A DNA stretch of 64,000 nucleotides from the NCBI GenBank assembly GCA_018389105.1, contig JACATO010001658.1:310001-374000 (forward strand). Reading direction: 5' to 3'. The position numbers and the translations under genes were made by a program. This document shows, in pieces, positions 10,524 through 25,500 of this stretch (positions are counted from its first letter, which is position 1; each line of letters starts with the position of its first letter). The notes beneath the pieces were generated by a model, which saw only the letters and a program-made list of their open reading frames with translations, did not search any database and was not told the DNA's origin. This DNA comes from Nautilus pompilius. Lineage: Eukaryota; Mollusca; Cephalopoda; Nautilida; Nautilidae.

Positions 10524-13500
10524 GTGAGTACCCGTGGGAGTGGAGTGGGAGTGAGAGGCGGGGGGGAGCAGGTAGTGCAGCCCGGTCTCGGGTGGTTACT
10601 TCAGTGAGTACCTGTGGGCAGGTAGTGCAGCCCGGTCTCGGGCGGTTACTTCAGTGAGTACCTGTGGGAGTGAGAGGGGGGGAGAGCAGGTAATGCAACC
10701 CGGTCTCGGGTGGTTACTTCAGTGAGTACCTGTGGGAGTGAGAGGGGGGAGAGAGCAGGTAATGCAAACCCGGTCTCGGGTGGTTACTTCAGTGAGTACC
10801 TGTGGGAGTGAGAGGGGGGAGAGCAGGTAATGCAACCCGGTCTCGGGTGGTTACTTCAGTGAGTACCTGTGGGCAGGTAGTGCAGCCCGGTCTCCCGTGG
10901 TTGACTTTAGGCAGTGCCTGTGGGTGTGGGAGGGGCAGGTAATACACGATTCGGTGCTGGTTCCTTACACCCCCACCTCCGCTACCTGGCTGCAGACGAA
11001 AACTGTCATCATCAGCACCCGTCTAAGTTATCGTTCACGCACCGATCGCCCCCCCCCCAAGGGCTGAAGTCAGTTACTGCGATCCTATCCGCTGACCACG
11101 TCGCTACCTGCGGTTACCTTTCTGCCGATTCTGGTTTCAAATCGGCTCAGTGAAAAGGAGTAAAGCCGCCCTGCTAGTGGCTGTTAGACCTCGGTCAGCC
11201 GAACAAGGAAGTTATCCCGACCAATCTACTGTAAGCACCGAGAGTGGCTGGCTGTGGTGTGTGTGTGTGTGTGGGGGGGGGGGGGAGAAGAGGTCTGAAA
11301 AAAAACAAACACTAGAGCTGGTTCAGCCGTAGTGTTTTGGTTTGAAGGATTAACCCTCTAACGTCGTAGTTCTTTTCGCTGTAAATAAAATTGGTAAAAC
11401 GTAGAATTTAACGGCATTGTATTGTTCCCGAAATGTTCGCAGCTAGGATAAGGGTGGGAGATTTCAAAGAGAAACAATCAAATCATCTAATCCCCCCCCC
11501 CCCTGATAGAATATGAGACCCCCCCTTCAGCTGTACTTCTCATTACATCATGTGTCACTACCGTTGAAAATTAGTCTTCCGTAAAAAATACTGGAGTTTT
11601 CGAATATGGCTAAAAGATTTAGGGATATAAGAGAAGGGAAGAATGGCCGGTGAACTCACTAGAGTAGAGCAGTTGGTGGCCCAGGGTAGACTGTTGTGGC
11701 TGAGATGCTGTGTTGGCACACCTCCCTAGTTTCTTCTGACAGTCCACCAACTGGCCATGCCATGGGGTCTTCTGCTGGGCACACACTCTCCCAGATCTAC
11801 AGATAAAGTTCTGCTGGTGAGGTCTGAAGTACCAGCCCCCCCCCCCCCAGTTCACCAGGCTGGTTCAAGAACAACTTGCTGAAGTAGATATTAAATGTGG
11901 CTGTTCCCCGGTATCACACAGGACAGGGCCAAAGTGAAAGTGAGGAAGATAGCTGACTGACTCCGTGCGATAAAATCTGTTGTAAACACTTCTGGCTCAA
12001 GTTGGTGATTGGAACTTTTTTCTTCTTTTTTTCTAGCATAACTTATCTTTAATTTTTGGCAACTTCCAGCAGCTTCAGTCCGGAGAGTAGAATAAAACTT
12101 GGCAAAAACAACTTTAAAATAATTTTTAAGTAGGCAAACACGTGAACAGGTGTCAGCTGTAGGCATATAAAAGGTTAAAGCCAAAAGAGAGATTTATTGC
12201 ACACATTGTCATTTTCTATTTGCACATTTTTTGGCTGCATCTACATTTTTAGGAAGCAGAAATTACTAAATTTACACAAAACTGATAACTTTGCTGATAT
12301 ACCAAAGATTAGTTAACCTCAAGATTTTAATACTAAAGCTTTCACATTGTAGTAATATTGTCCGTTCTTTCCTGGTACCAGATTAATGTGAAGGAAACTC
12401 CTTTTCCTACTCTCACTTGGGGTGGGGGAACCCAAACACTAGATGGCTTGTTTGAAGGTATCCATATGCAAATATTTAATTAATCATTTTTTGTATGCAT
12501 TTGCTAATTAATGATTAGTAATTTTAGCAGGGAAACCAGATCACAAATAGTGGTGATACATATCTACATCACTTCACTTGTCCCATAGGTTGTTGGGGCA
12601 CCTCGAGAAGTGTGTCTAGGGCATTTTACAACCTGGCAGAACCTATCCCTCTGCAGGTTGAGAGTCAGGGTGTGATTGTCAGCGTCCAGAGGAGGGCTGT
12701 ACGGCTGTTTTGGGCTTTTGGCCCTCAGCAGCAGCACGTACCTCCGACTTCCACCAGTGATCGAACTCATGACAGAAGAATTGACAAGCGAAATTGCTAC
12801 CCACTGCACCATTTTTATTTATCTCTCTGTGTGTGTGTGTTAAAAATGTTTGGTCTTCAGTGTTCTTTGAAGTAAAGAATTATGGAAATTTAATGGTTTA
12901 GTTGTGATGTACACTGACATCTACAAGGTGGACAACCTTGCAGCGGTTCTTCTCTAGGAAGAGTTGTCAATCCTGCCCCACAAGGGACCCCAATAAGCTC
13001 AGGCCCTTGACTTTAGTAGGTCAGCAGTAGTCTGTCTATCCAGTGGACTACTGTGCCATCTAAGGAATTTAATTAATTTCTAACATTTTTTAAAACCATT
13101 TTTGTGAAAGAAATATGAACTGTTGTTAGTCGACTGTTTAAGTTATGGTTGCAGTTGCTATGTATACATTATACTCAGATCCCCTGCCACAGGAGACAGT
13201 AAGTGGCAAGCAGTTTATACAATGAATGGCATTTCTTTCATCTTACAAGAGCTACTGACAACTTTAAACAAGAATTCCCATGAGCATGCCTAATTAAAAA
13301 AGAAAAAAGTTCAGAATATGTATTATGTAAATGATGGTGCGAATGAGGATACATAAAAGTTCATTAATTTGCCTTGATTTCATGTTCATCTATTAATAAA
13401 CATCCATGTATTGTTTCCATGCCAATACATTTCAATCTCATCATGTACAACAATAAAGAACTGATCAGTGCCAGATTACTTTCCAGTAGGAACAGTAATG

Positions 13501-16500
13501 TTATTTTCAGATGGGGATAGATCAAAGATAAATAAAGCTAATTAGTTCTGTTCTTTTATGTAGAATTCCCATTAGGAAAGATGCTGGTAGTTATCTTTCT
13601 CCATGAAATCTGAGCTTACCATTGATAGTGTCCACATCATCAACCATTAGGTTTTCTCCTTTCTTTGCCCTGTTTATAGATTTCAAGACAATATCTCTCT
13701 CTGTCAGTAAGTTTCGTTTCATGTTTTTTTCTCCAGCAGCTTCCATTCCATCCACAAAATGATTTCCTTTTAATCTCCATATTAATGTTGGACATTTTTC
13801 AAATTTTAAATTTTTTTTTTTTTTTAAATTTGAAAAAAAATTTTTTTTCTTAAATATAGAATTTTAAAAATATTTTTGATTTTTAGTTATTTTCCCTTTG
13901 TACATTGTTTAGATTAAAGGGTTAAAATTGAGACAAAAATAAAAGGAAAAACCAACTTTTTTGTCTTTACTGAGAGATTTTATAAAAGATGCTCTGCTCT
14001 TCTGAAATTTTATTTTATATTTTGATTTTTTTTTTTTTTTTAAATTAATAGAAATTGTACCAAAAACCTAAGCTAACCCTTTAAAACCAAAGCGAAGAAG
14101 ACTGTATCCATTTTCTCAGCTGTAAAGTGATAGGTAACCTGCATGTATTTAATGCGTCATGACTGGACATTACATTAGTTCAAAGTTGCAGATAATGCTG
14201 CATGTTTGTTGGTGAACTGTTTTATTTTTTAATGAGTGGAAGATGTGTCTATTGTGCTTTGGCTAATGAACGCCATTTACCGAAACTCCTTGTTCTGATG
14301 AGCATGGTTTTAAAGTTGGCTGTTGTGTTTAGTCTGTAACAAAGGGTCACTGTGCGCACATAACTAGAAAGAAAACTGAGCATCTGATTTCGTTATTACA
14401 AAATTCTTCCTCATCCCGGTCTTTATTTTAATTACATCTCATCTCGCCAGCATTTCTCCCTTGAATTGTCTTGTTTAAAGAACGAAAAAAAGACTTTTGG
14501 TAAATATTAGCTCATAGTTGAGGCAGATATCATTAGTAACCTATAGTCGTTTTCTGTTAATCTGATATCTTGGTTTTGTCTGAACAGTGTATTTTAGTTT
14601 AAACCTTTCTGCTGCATATATTTAGGATTTTGGACAATTATTTAATTTTCTCTATTCTAAAATATAGAAAGAAAGCAAACTCAAGTTTTAAAACGATGTA
14701 CATTCTAATTATCTTTGTTTGTTTTAATTTTCTTCAAAATGATCTAACACCTGGAAAAATCTAGAACTACTGGTCCCATTTAACCCTTTGAGGAGTACAC
14801 CTGCATATTTACAGGGAGAAAGTACCAGTGCTGATAGAGTAATATTGTAGTACATGTGTTTCCAAGGTTTCATAGCTAGTTGTAGGTGCGGTACTCTCGG
14901 TGACAGTACTCACCATGGGGTAGAGTAAAGAAGAATGAGTGTCCAGGGAAGTTTCTTTGTTGTTACCCGTGTTAGTTTTTCAAACTTGGAATGAAAATGA
15001 TGACAAATTATTTATGAAAATACTTAACCAACACCTGCATCTATGAAGAACATTTCTAATGTTCATTCTCTTTTCCTCCTCTCTTTTCCCCCTTTAACTG
15101 AAATTTGATCTTTAAGAAGTGTGCTTTGTTAATCCAGTGTGTATTTTGTTTCACAGGTGGGCCTAGTGGATATGTTTCTCCATTCCATGATATTCCTTTA
15201 TATGCAGACAAAAATAAAAATATATTCAATGTGGTTATAGAGATTCCACGATGGACAAATCACAAAATGGAGGTGAGTTTTCCATAGTTTAGGGCTGCAT
15301 AGTTGTGAATGCAACATGGAATTCATCACATTTCATAAATACGTAAACATTTCCATTTTACGGTTAATGCTGTCTGTGCAAGTGCACAAAAGCTGAATGG
15401 TTTTATTAAGTCTAGGAACCATTTTAGTTTTACAATGGATACTACACCCACACCCACCCACTCACAACTGTTAAATTTGGGAATTTAAATCATTAAAAAT
15501 TTGATTGAATACACATTTTTCAGGCATTCGATTAGATAAACAAAGACGAATAGAAGATTTTTAAGTTCATCCATTGCAGATTCAGAGTTGGCTTCCACTT
15601 CGGCTGCTGAGAAGTTTTTAAGTTTGTACTGTAAGGGTTAAAATATGCATCTCCAAGCACAATTTTCAACTACACTGCGAAGCAGTCTTTGATCACCTTT
15701 TCCTTTGGATTTCTCCAAGAAATTGTTAAATGTGCAGTCAACAAGATACGAAAAATTACACAAAAATATCCAAAATGTGTGATATTGCAATGTTGTAAGT
15801 CATGTAGTTTCAGAACGTGATGTGTTGTGTGTCAGTTGAAACAAAATGTATGCAGTTTTGTTTTCCCTGTATGGTGGAAGTTGCTGAAATCACACTCAAG
15901 GACGTAATCCCATTTGTCGATTAGGTGACCTTTCACTGAATGTCAGGCAGGGCCAGCTATGAACTGTGCATGCTGGGAAAGAGCATAGACAAAATTGGCA
16001 TGGGGAATGCATTTTTTAGCAAGAATTATTTTGTGGAGGGTAATTTTATGAATTTTTTACATTTAAGCAAGCACAAAGCGTTGGTTTGAGATCTTTATGG
16101 ATTAATACTTTATTTTCAACCTTTTGTGGACTCCATTGAGCATTTTTTAAAGTTTCTGTCCATTTTAAGTGTGGCAGAGTTTCTCCATAATTCAATATAC
16201 TCAAGTGGGATGGACTTTTGGACACCAGCAGCTAACTGGATGAATATGCTTACCAGTGGTATTGTTCTTCAGACTCATTAATGTCAGGGAGGAGAATTCA
16301 GGATTTATATAGGATTTATGTGGTGATGTGGTGGTCTATTTAATCTCTGGAGAGGCATTACCATCATTATTGCCTTAATTGTTGCAGCTTACATTTTTTA
16401 TCGTTTACAGATGATAGAGACTATATATATATATTTGTGTATAATGTAACTGAACTGCATATAGACGATTAATCATGAGATGGAAGAGATTGTAAAATCT

Positions 16501-19500
16501 ACCAGTCTGTTTAATTGGTGATCCTGTACAAATGTGAACAGTTCCTATCAGTAGGCCATTTGTTATATTTGAAGTTACAGGTCTTTCATCTTGAGAACTT
16601 AAAAATGCTAACCTTTAGAAAATGTATGCTTTCTCCTGGCTGAATAGTGGATTATAATTGATTTCATACTGCAGTTGAACAAATAATAGTATTTAATGTA
16701 TTTGAATGGCTGTCAACAAGCAGTGATGATTGAAAACTGTTTATTTTTCTGACTTGTACTGTTGTTTGTATGTTTACATTTGTCTCAAATATATGTGAAT
16801 GGGTAAACTGACTTTTCAGTAAAAGTTGCGGTTTATGTGGCAGAGAGTAAACAAAAGCTGGAAGTTGTGTGAGTTGAGATCAGTTCACCAGGTTTTTTAA
16901 AAGGAATGAGAGAAAACGCAATAATGGTTATAAAAGAAATTATTTTGTATAAAGTGCTTGTGGTATGTTTTGGTATCAGAAGCAGATGGAAAAGCGGCAG
17001 AACTGAATTGAGAAGGGAAAACTGGTCTGATTGTTTCCAGCTTCAATCTGTGTGAGAGATAATCCTGCCTTCACCACCATTTTGCAGTGACATTTAACAA
17101 CAAGCTGCAGTGAGAGCCTCATCGGCCATTTTACTAAACTGACCATCTAAAACCTTGTGATTCTGCTAACTTTCACTTTCCACATGGCTGATAATGTTGA
17201 CTGAATTTCTGAGCTGGTTCATTTGTTGTACCATAGCACATGACTTAACTAGCAGTGGAATGGACTGAACGAAATCGGTGAGCAGTGAATTCCAGTAATA
17301 TGGTAAAAATTGTTTCACATAACATCATATTTTGTTTGATTTTGACAGAATGATGTCATGGTAATTAAGAAAACAAACAGGTGTACTAGCTGGTCTTTTT
17401 GTTTCTCGCACTATTCACACCTGTTTGTAGATAATTTCTTTACAGATTATTTAACCACTCACCTGGTCTGTGTAACTGCACCTGTATCCACACTGGCTGT
17501 AGACTTTCATGATGTGCATACCAGATATGATCAAATTACTGGAGCTTGATTGTAGTTGGTGGATCACCAACCATGTTTTTATACTTTCTAAAGATTTTGG
17601 CAGTGTAACATTTGGTTGTCATCAGGACACAAAACAATCATGGCCTCGTATACAGAGAGAGTAGTAGTTTGAAATGTAATGAAAGTTAATGTAATAAGGA
17701 GAGAGGAAAGAAACAACCAACATCTCCACAAATATTAGTTTGAAAATAACAAAGAAATCTTTATTTAATTTTTTTAAGAACCTTAAATGAAAGTTGAAGA
17801 GATCTGATTTGGGGTTGACGTCATCTTTTTATGTGCCATTCAATGCTGAAATGTTCTTATGGTTATTTTTTAGCCCATTTTTCTGTTAGTTCCTATTGAA
17901 GTGACCTTAATGGACCATCAGCAAATATTACACGCCATTTCACTGTTATTAGTGTTGGTATTCAAATAAGGGTTTAGTAGATTTTTACTGGTGATGCATT
18001 AGTACTGTGATTAGACTTCTGGATGTTAAGGCAGAGGGCTGAGTTTTAATCCTAGTCAGGAACAGCTTGGTTTGGTGAACCTGTCTCAGCTACCTGCATG
18101 GGTGGTATCCTTCAGACCCCAGTTTTCTAAAAATAGTTATAATATGCATTTCCCTGGTGAAGCAGACACCTTTCAATCCGGATTAGGTTGCCATGAAAGA
18201 GGACCTGACCTATATGCATTTCTACTTTTACATTGGAAAAGGATTTCACCAGGGCCTGCTTTTCTTTCAGATCAGCAAAGATGACAAGCTAAACCCTATT
18301 AAGCAAGATGTCAAGAAAGGAAAGCTCCGATTTGTAAAAAACATTTTTCCTCATCATGGCTACATCTGGAACTATGGAGCATTTCCACAGGTCAGTAGTT
18401 TATATTGTTGTCAAGGGTAATGATATAAAAATTAAAAAAAATGAGTTTCTTGATGCAAGATGGTTGCAAAGGTGCTTCTGCCATTGATTGCCTCCTGTAA
18501 TCTTTTGATTCTGCTGTACTAACATATGCTGGACATGGTAAGCAAAATTCTTATAATTGCGGAGATTATTCTACATTGTCTCCCAGGTTTTTTCATGTTA
18601 CTGTATCATCTTAACCATTTTTTAAAGATGAAATCATAATTTGCTTTTATATTTATTTGTTGTTTAATTATGAAATTCATCCATAAAACTCTCCATTCCA
18701 ACAGTAAAGAATCAGATTGCGGAAAACTATGACTTTTGATCTGCATGGTATTGTGGGAATAGACACTTCAATTGTTCTTTCTTTCTTAAAGAATATGCTG
18801 TGAAAAATGGCACTTGAATTTATTTTCATGGGAAACCCAAATGGTGGGTCATTTTGCTTTCAACCTTGAAGATAAGAATTTGAGTTAATCTGCACAGTTT
18901 AGTTAGTTTGGCTGGCATGTTCAGACAGGTACAAATTGGGCTAAATCTTTCCAATACAATTTATTATCAGGCACAGTATAATCTTGATCTGCTTATCATG
19001 GGTGCAGATCAAAGCACTTGATTGCACTGAATAAATCTTATGTATTTTGTTTTTCATCTGTCCAATGTACTCTTACTTGGAAATATTTTCCTGCCAGTGA
19101 TGTTAGGTTTCCATACAAAGTTCAAAGAGCAAGACAGGTACCAGAGAGGAGAATTCCATCACTCTCTCCCCATAAAGAATCATTAATGGTTTTATGCTTC
19201 AGCAATTTGCTCTGCAGTTTTGAAGGTTTCCTCTAGAACCTTTGGCGGGGCCTTATCCTCTCAAGAACCTTTTTCAGCTAAACGAACGTGTGGTAATTGG
19301 GCGTACGAATAAAGTCACGTCCATATATGTGAAAAGGTTTTAGAAGAAACTGGGAATCTGTCTACGTTTTGACGTGACAGATGGTAAGGGGAAAACTTAA
19401 GAACTGAATGGCCAGTTGATTCTTAACAGTGTAAGAAAACAGGTGATGGTGGATTGTGGTTGTGGCAGCAGGGAAAACGGAAGGAAAGGTACTGACTCGA

Positions 19501-22500
19501 AACAAGAGGGAATGAATGCATGGTAAATCGTCATTAACATCACACTTTTAAAATGACGGTGAGGCGTGTTTGCTGTTGTTTTTCCATAGTGTCACAGTAG
19601 AGTCTGAATTCACCGAGATGCTCTCGTGACGGACTGGCTTTAAAATAGGGATTTCTTTTGGTGTGATAAGTATACTGGGTTATGATAAAGAAAAGCAAGT
19701 TCATAAAAGTCAATAAATGAGGATTAAAAAAACAAACAGCTGAACATGATTCAACATACAAAAATTGCTTGCTTAAATAGTTTTTTTTAGATATTCTACT
19801 CTCAGTTTTCAGAATTATTCTAAACGTCAAAAATGAAAAACTTAAATGTCACAAAAATAAAGCAGCAGCCGCTCAGCTTTTAGTTTATTGAACAGTGAAT
19901 ACTCCAACCTTTGGAAAAGACATCGATTATTGATTTTCTTTATCAGACCAAGGAGCTGGTCCAGCTGCTTTATAATTAACTGGTTATCTCCCCCTCTCTC
20001 CTTTTGAGTTTGATAAATTACGTTAATGCAAAATCCAGCATCATCAATTCTTTCTGAACACAATTTACCCCAACCATCAAGTTTTGTGATGCTTTCTCTT
20101 TTGCTTCATATTTAGATGATCTGTAGACAACTGAATTAAAATCTTAGTTCCCTGATCTGTTCAGCTGACAGTATTTACTCTTCTTCGTGGTTGGCCTGCA
20201 TATTTTAGTCGTTGCTGTTCTCTGATCATCTGTCCGTTAGCTGAACAACTGGGACTTCTGGCTGTGTAGGTAATGTGTTGTCTAACTATATAATCTGTCA
20301 TAACATACCTCTGAAACAAATCATCTACACCCTAACCCCAACGGTCAAAATTTTTGGATTTGCCAACAGAATAATTCCTGTATGGATTTTCTAACAGTCA
20401 CTTGATGATGATGCTTAATAAGCTGATAATGTGTCTATGGAATAAGGTGTATCTTTGTTAAAAATGCAGTTTTAATGACTTCTAATATGGAGTTGGGAAG
20501 AGTGTCCCTGATGTGGAATTGTTCCGTTTAACGTGTCTTTAAAAAAAATAGGAAAAATTGAAGAACGGTAAATAGGAGAGAGGTTTTGCTTGACTTTCCA
20601 AACCAGATGTTCCTGGTTATGGTATTTTTCATAGTGGAATAACATCCACAGCTGTTTGCTCTGAGTTTTGTATTTGAAAAAAAAAAAAAAAGATATAAAG
20701 TTAAATCATAGCAGCAGCAGCTTTTTTTTAAGGTGCTGAGGCTTGGCACAGTAAGTTCATTGCTTTCTGTAACCCCGCAGGTGATCTCAGCGGCAGATTT
20801 GGGTGGGGGACTCAAATTGATTGTAAATGACTATTAAATGCAGCATGTTGATGAATCCATATTTTAAAAAAAAAAATTGGTTGGGCAATACCATCTACCC
20901 CAGGGGGAAAATTGCCAGTGCGTGTAAACTTTTACCCAGTAATGATGCCTGGGAGTTATAACAACCAGATAATCACCGTGGATCAAAGATTACAACAGCA
21001 GGTGACACCTCCAGTGTTAGTTGGTGATCTCGCAAGTTCACCTGATACAGAATATTTCTCTTTCGGAATTCTGATCTGTCTCAGCTGATGTCTTTTCCTT
21101 GTGGGGAATTTTTGCACATCTTATTTAGGGTGCAGGCGAGCATTAAATTGTGTGTAAGGACGCCAGCTTGGTTTAGTTAATTGATATTGATGATGGGGTG
21201 AAAATGGCTATTGGGTGCTGCTAAGAAAGAAGCAAGCAGGCAGAGTCTCTAGGGAACAGGACCTGCTTGTAACCATAGTACTTACTTTTAATTTTGATTT
21301 GAAGTAAATCTTAAAACACTTTCCTAGTTGAAAAGGTATGCATGGTTCTACAGTTTCAAACAGTCTGTCTTGGAATGCTAGGTTTTGCATCAGTATTAGT
21401 GTTTATCAGCCATTATTGTAAAAGATACAACAATCAAGTGGCAAGCTGTGGCTGAGGGTCAATGGTGAATTTCCCATACCATGGTGGCTACTTTCACTTC
21501 TGTACCAGTTAATCAGCATGGTTTTGTTCTGGGTGCTCCAGATCCCTCCCACAACTAAACATTCTATACTTCCTGCAGGCACAGAAATGACAACACTTCT
21601 TAGTGGATAGCATAAAGAGTTGCAAATGTTAATTCTCTATGCACATGATAAAAAGATAAAGCATCCATTGAATGACTCCAGAAATACCACAGGGTGAGAG
21701 GTCTTTATTTCTGCCTATATCTTCAGTTAAAGGGAAACTGTATGGAATCTGATAGAGGCTTCTCTCTGCTAATGAATACTGAATCCTTTCATTAAAGAGA
21801 AGCCAGCTTCCTGTAATAAACATGGTGCAATCCTTTCTCAGTTGTGATGTATCTCATCCAACAGAACAGTATGCTGCACTGTGGAAATGGTGTTTTTTAT
21901 CACCAGATAGAAGCTTTTCCTCTAATAATTAATGTATTTTCTTGAATAGGGTATGGAACGAAGCTACCCGTTCACACTTTATTATTTACTGCCACTAGAA
22001 AGGCATCAGTGAATGCCATGTTGTTTTCATTTTCTACCTTCTATGGCACTCTTACAGGAAGAGTTTGTTTGTTTTTTAAAAAAATACGACAATTAAAACC
22101 TTTTCAGTTTGACTACCGTATCTTCAGAGTTCCAGCTTTCTCTTTTCAACCCCCCCCCTGGCTAATTATGTAACTTGTGCGGGTGTTGGAATATTCTGGA
22201 AAATTTTGTGAGAAGAAATAATAATAAAAATCATGTTAATTAAACTGTAGATCTTGACGTCTCGGAGGTTAAGATTTACTCTAATTTAGTATTTGTACAT
22301 GAGCCCCATTTCAATAAAAGCAAAACAGCTATGATGATTGTTCCAAGAAAGTATACAACTTTTCAACACTAAACATCAGGTGTGTGTTAAGTGTCTGGTA
22401 AGTTCAGCTACCTGTTACACGTCAGGAAGGTAGAGAAACATGAGCTATTATTTGGTTTGCTGGAGGGGAAACAGCAGTGATATCTGCCTATATGTAAGTG

Positions 22501-25500
22501 TAGTTCTTATAAACTTAAAAGTAATTTGACATGAAACATAAACCCAAAGTTCTCAGTGGCAAGTATTAGGTAATTAACAGAACAGGTATGCCATAGCATC
22601 TGTTTGTTTTTTTACACTTAATAGTCTGTAAACAGTGGAAGTACCTGTTTCAATAAATCATATTTATGTTGCTAGCCCTAGAAATAGTCTGCCTTTTTTT
22701 CTCTCTATGAATGGACCACACCAAATGATTGTAGAAAATGTTGATTTGATTAAGATGTTATGTACCACCCTACATTCCATCCAGTTTAACCAGGATCTCT
22801 CCTCTGAATTTAACTACTATTTTTTTCTTTTTTGAATATTTAAAATTGTCATCTTATCAATTAAAGTCTATAATTGGAAAAATGAGATTTAAAAAGAAAA
22901 AACATAAATAGATTCTGATGTTGTATAAAAGTAACTTCTACCTTTAGAGCGGACAGGTTTGTAATTTCCGATGCCTTCAGTGCTCATGCCTAGTAATAGC
23001 TACAAACTTATTTTTGTACCCCCTCCCATCTTCTGAAATTTTTGCTTTATATACCACATCTGTGTACTTTTCAAGTAGTGCAGATGAGAGGCAAAATAGT
23101 AAATGTTTTATCATTTAAAATCCCATACAAATACTGCTATTTTCAGACCGAGGTTATTCTGATTGTATACTCGACTATCAGTGTTAGGTGGAGGTTATCT
23201 CTGCTCTCCCTGGGTGTTCATACATTTTGGCCAAGGAGAGAGAATCTGAAATATCTAGTTTGTGACAGTTTTGGCTGCTCGATAAGTTATGGCTGTTGTA
23301 TAACTGGCAGATGATTTTTAGTCTTTGCTGGATGAATGAATAGCGGAATCCTAACACATTGATCATTTTGGTGTTATAAAATTAATTGCATAAATTTCTA
23401 CAATTAGAAAATTGATTTTAAAAACAGGGTTTATAAAGTGTTTCAGGTTGTGCTCGTGATAGAGGCAGAAAAGGCAGCTTACATAAAGAAACCAAAAAAT
23501 CAGGACACGGGAATGATTTCTAATTTCTCTCGAACTGTGTGGGACAAACATTAAAGGAATTTTCGGCATCTGAATGTTGAGGGCCACAAACCTTAGAATG
23601 TGCCAGCTGTCATGTTTCAGACCGTTAAATAACGTAAATATAGTTAGTTTGTTAGACCTTCTATAAGACTTAACCTGACATTTTTGTCCAACAGTTGACA
23701 AAAACATGGCCATTTATTTTTATGCTCAGCTAAAACAGACATTAAACTCTTAGCTATCAAGGTTCATGGCCACCTTATTATCACAACCCGGTTTGTTTCT
23801 GGCCAATTTGCATGTGGGGGAAATTGAAAAAAATACATCTCACATCAATGTAGGTGTGTTCATTTTAATCTTAGTTATAAGCTTTAACTTGTTTAAGACT
23901 GAAATCTGTGTAACAATACATTAAATCTTTAACAACAAGTTCAATCGAATTGATTTTTTTATTTGAAGGGCTGGTCTATTTGATGATGCCAACCTCATTT
24001 TAATCTTAGTATTATTAACAAAGATGGCAGGGGTGATTGATGACAATTCTATAGCTGTACCTTCATGTCTCTAGTTTGAATATAGAAATAACCCAGTTAA
24101 AGTGAACTACATAACTCATTGCTTAAAAAATAATTTCTATGATGTAAAGAATTTACTATTCAAAGGACATTAGTTTTCTAAAAATTTTTTGTGCTTAATC
24201 TCATAGCCTTCCTTTGTTACTTTGCACATGAGCCCCTTTACTAGATAACCACTTCTGTGATCATGATCAGTGTTTCTTTGGAACTTATTATTTTCCTCCC
24301 TCCACCCAAAACCCACTGATTTATCTTTCTGGTGCTTTGTTCAATTTTCTATAAATATAGTATAGCTATTGACTGCTGAGAGCCAGTGGAGGGAGGAGCT
24401 GTGTTAAAACTCTTAATTAAACTGAATGCTAGGACCCAAATTGAAACGAGGTGAGGGGATTTTGGGATTGTTTCTAAAATGTGTTTCCTGGTGTCATCTA
24501 AAGTGGATACATGGAACACCTAGAAAAGGTAGCAGAAGGTAAATAAATTTTGGGGCGTCAGTCAGTAAGTCTCGCTGACTGAACAGAAAAACTTTCTTTT
24601 TTTTTTCAAAACAGTATGAACCTGTATTTCATTAAAATTGGAAGGACAACCATTAGCTGTCAGTATTTCCTTTAATAAAAAAAAAATTCCTTCACAGAAA
24701 TGAAGGAGGGAAGAATAGCTTTTTATAAGCACGGACAACAAGAATACATACTGCGTCGGGTGCCAAAGGAAGCCATTTTGTCAGAAGGCCAATGAATTTA
24801 AGTTTGTGATGAACTGTTACGTTTATCTGACCTCTGTCTGTCATCATGGACATGCACACTATCCAAGAACAATTGGCTATTAATCCCAGGCTCCATACTA
24901 ATGTAATTGTGGATGCTGCTGGTGTAACTACATGGTGCCCCACAAAAAACCAGGAAATTTTAAAAGTCCAGATCTCAACCTAATGGATGTTACCATGTGG
25001 GGTTTACTGTTACATCAACTTCAATTACAGAGGAGAAAGGCCACAGACATACAATCCTTAAAACCTGTGTTGATGGAAGCTTGGAACAATATCCCGCTTG
25101 AAGTTATCCAAAGGGCGACTGTAAGTTGGCTAGACCGTCTACGTCGTTGTGCAGCTGCCCACGGAAAGCATTTTGAACACCACATATAACATTTGTGTTT
25201 TTGTTCAGTTTTAAGCTACCAAATTTCTATCCTTTGCTTTTGTTTTAAATAACTACCAAAATTTCCAACAATTAAATAAACTGTACCAAATTTCCTGGTT
25301 TTTTGTGGGGCACTCTGTAGTTAAAAAAAACAAAAAACAGTGAATGTATCATCATCCACATAAGAGGAATGAGAGGCGAGCTATTTGGTTTATGAAGAAA
25401 ATTTACCTTGATGATTCAAGAAAAATGTTATCTAAGACAGAATCCAGGGGGTCCCAATGCCAAAATGTTTCTTCCACTCATACTACAATGGAATCAGAAA

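Larger units (their letters stand above)
10946..15156 (+). other. PPA1: PPA1 intron 1, remainder
   Basis: The left part stays GC/CpG-rich to about 11.4 kb with C/G homopolymers (for example 11274-11284 and 11492-11503) and a (TG)n tract near 11258. Further right it is AT-rich. It contains two SINE candidates (12560-13070) and a T/A palindromic patch at about 13797-13845. No extra coding exon is recognised. Confidence 0.6.

Noticed and set aside
8292-10890. Shared origin of the 68-bp minisatellite and the donor-repeat array (similar periods)
   Set aside because: Unit sequences are unrelated: one AT-rich, one G-rich. The matching period appears coincidental.
11669-11756. Short inverted repeat CAGTTGGTGG / CCACCAACTG
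   Set aside because: Only 10-12 bp, with no element structure around it.
13797-13845. AAATTTTTTT / AAAAAAATTT palindrome
   Set aside because: Low-complexity A/T sequence; symmetry is expected by composition.
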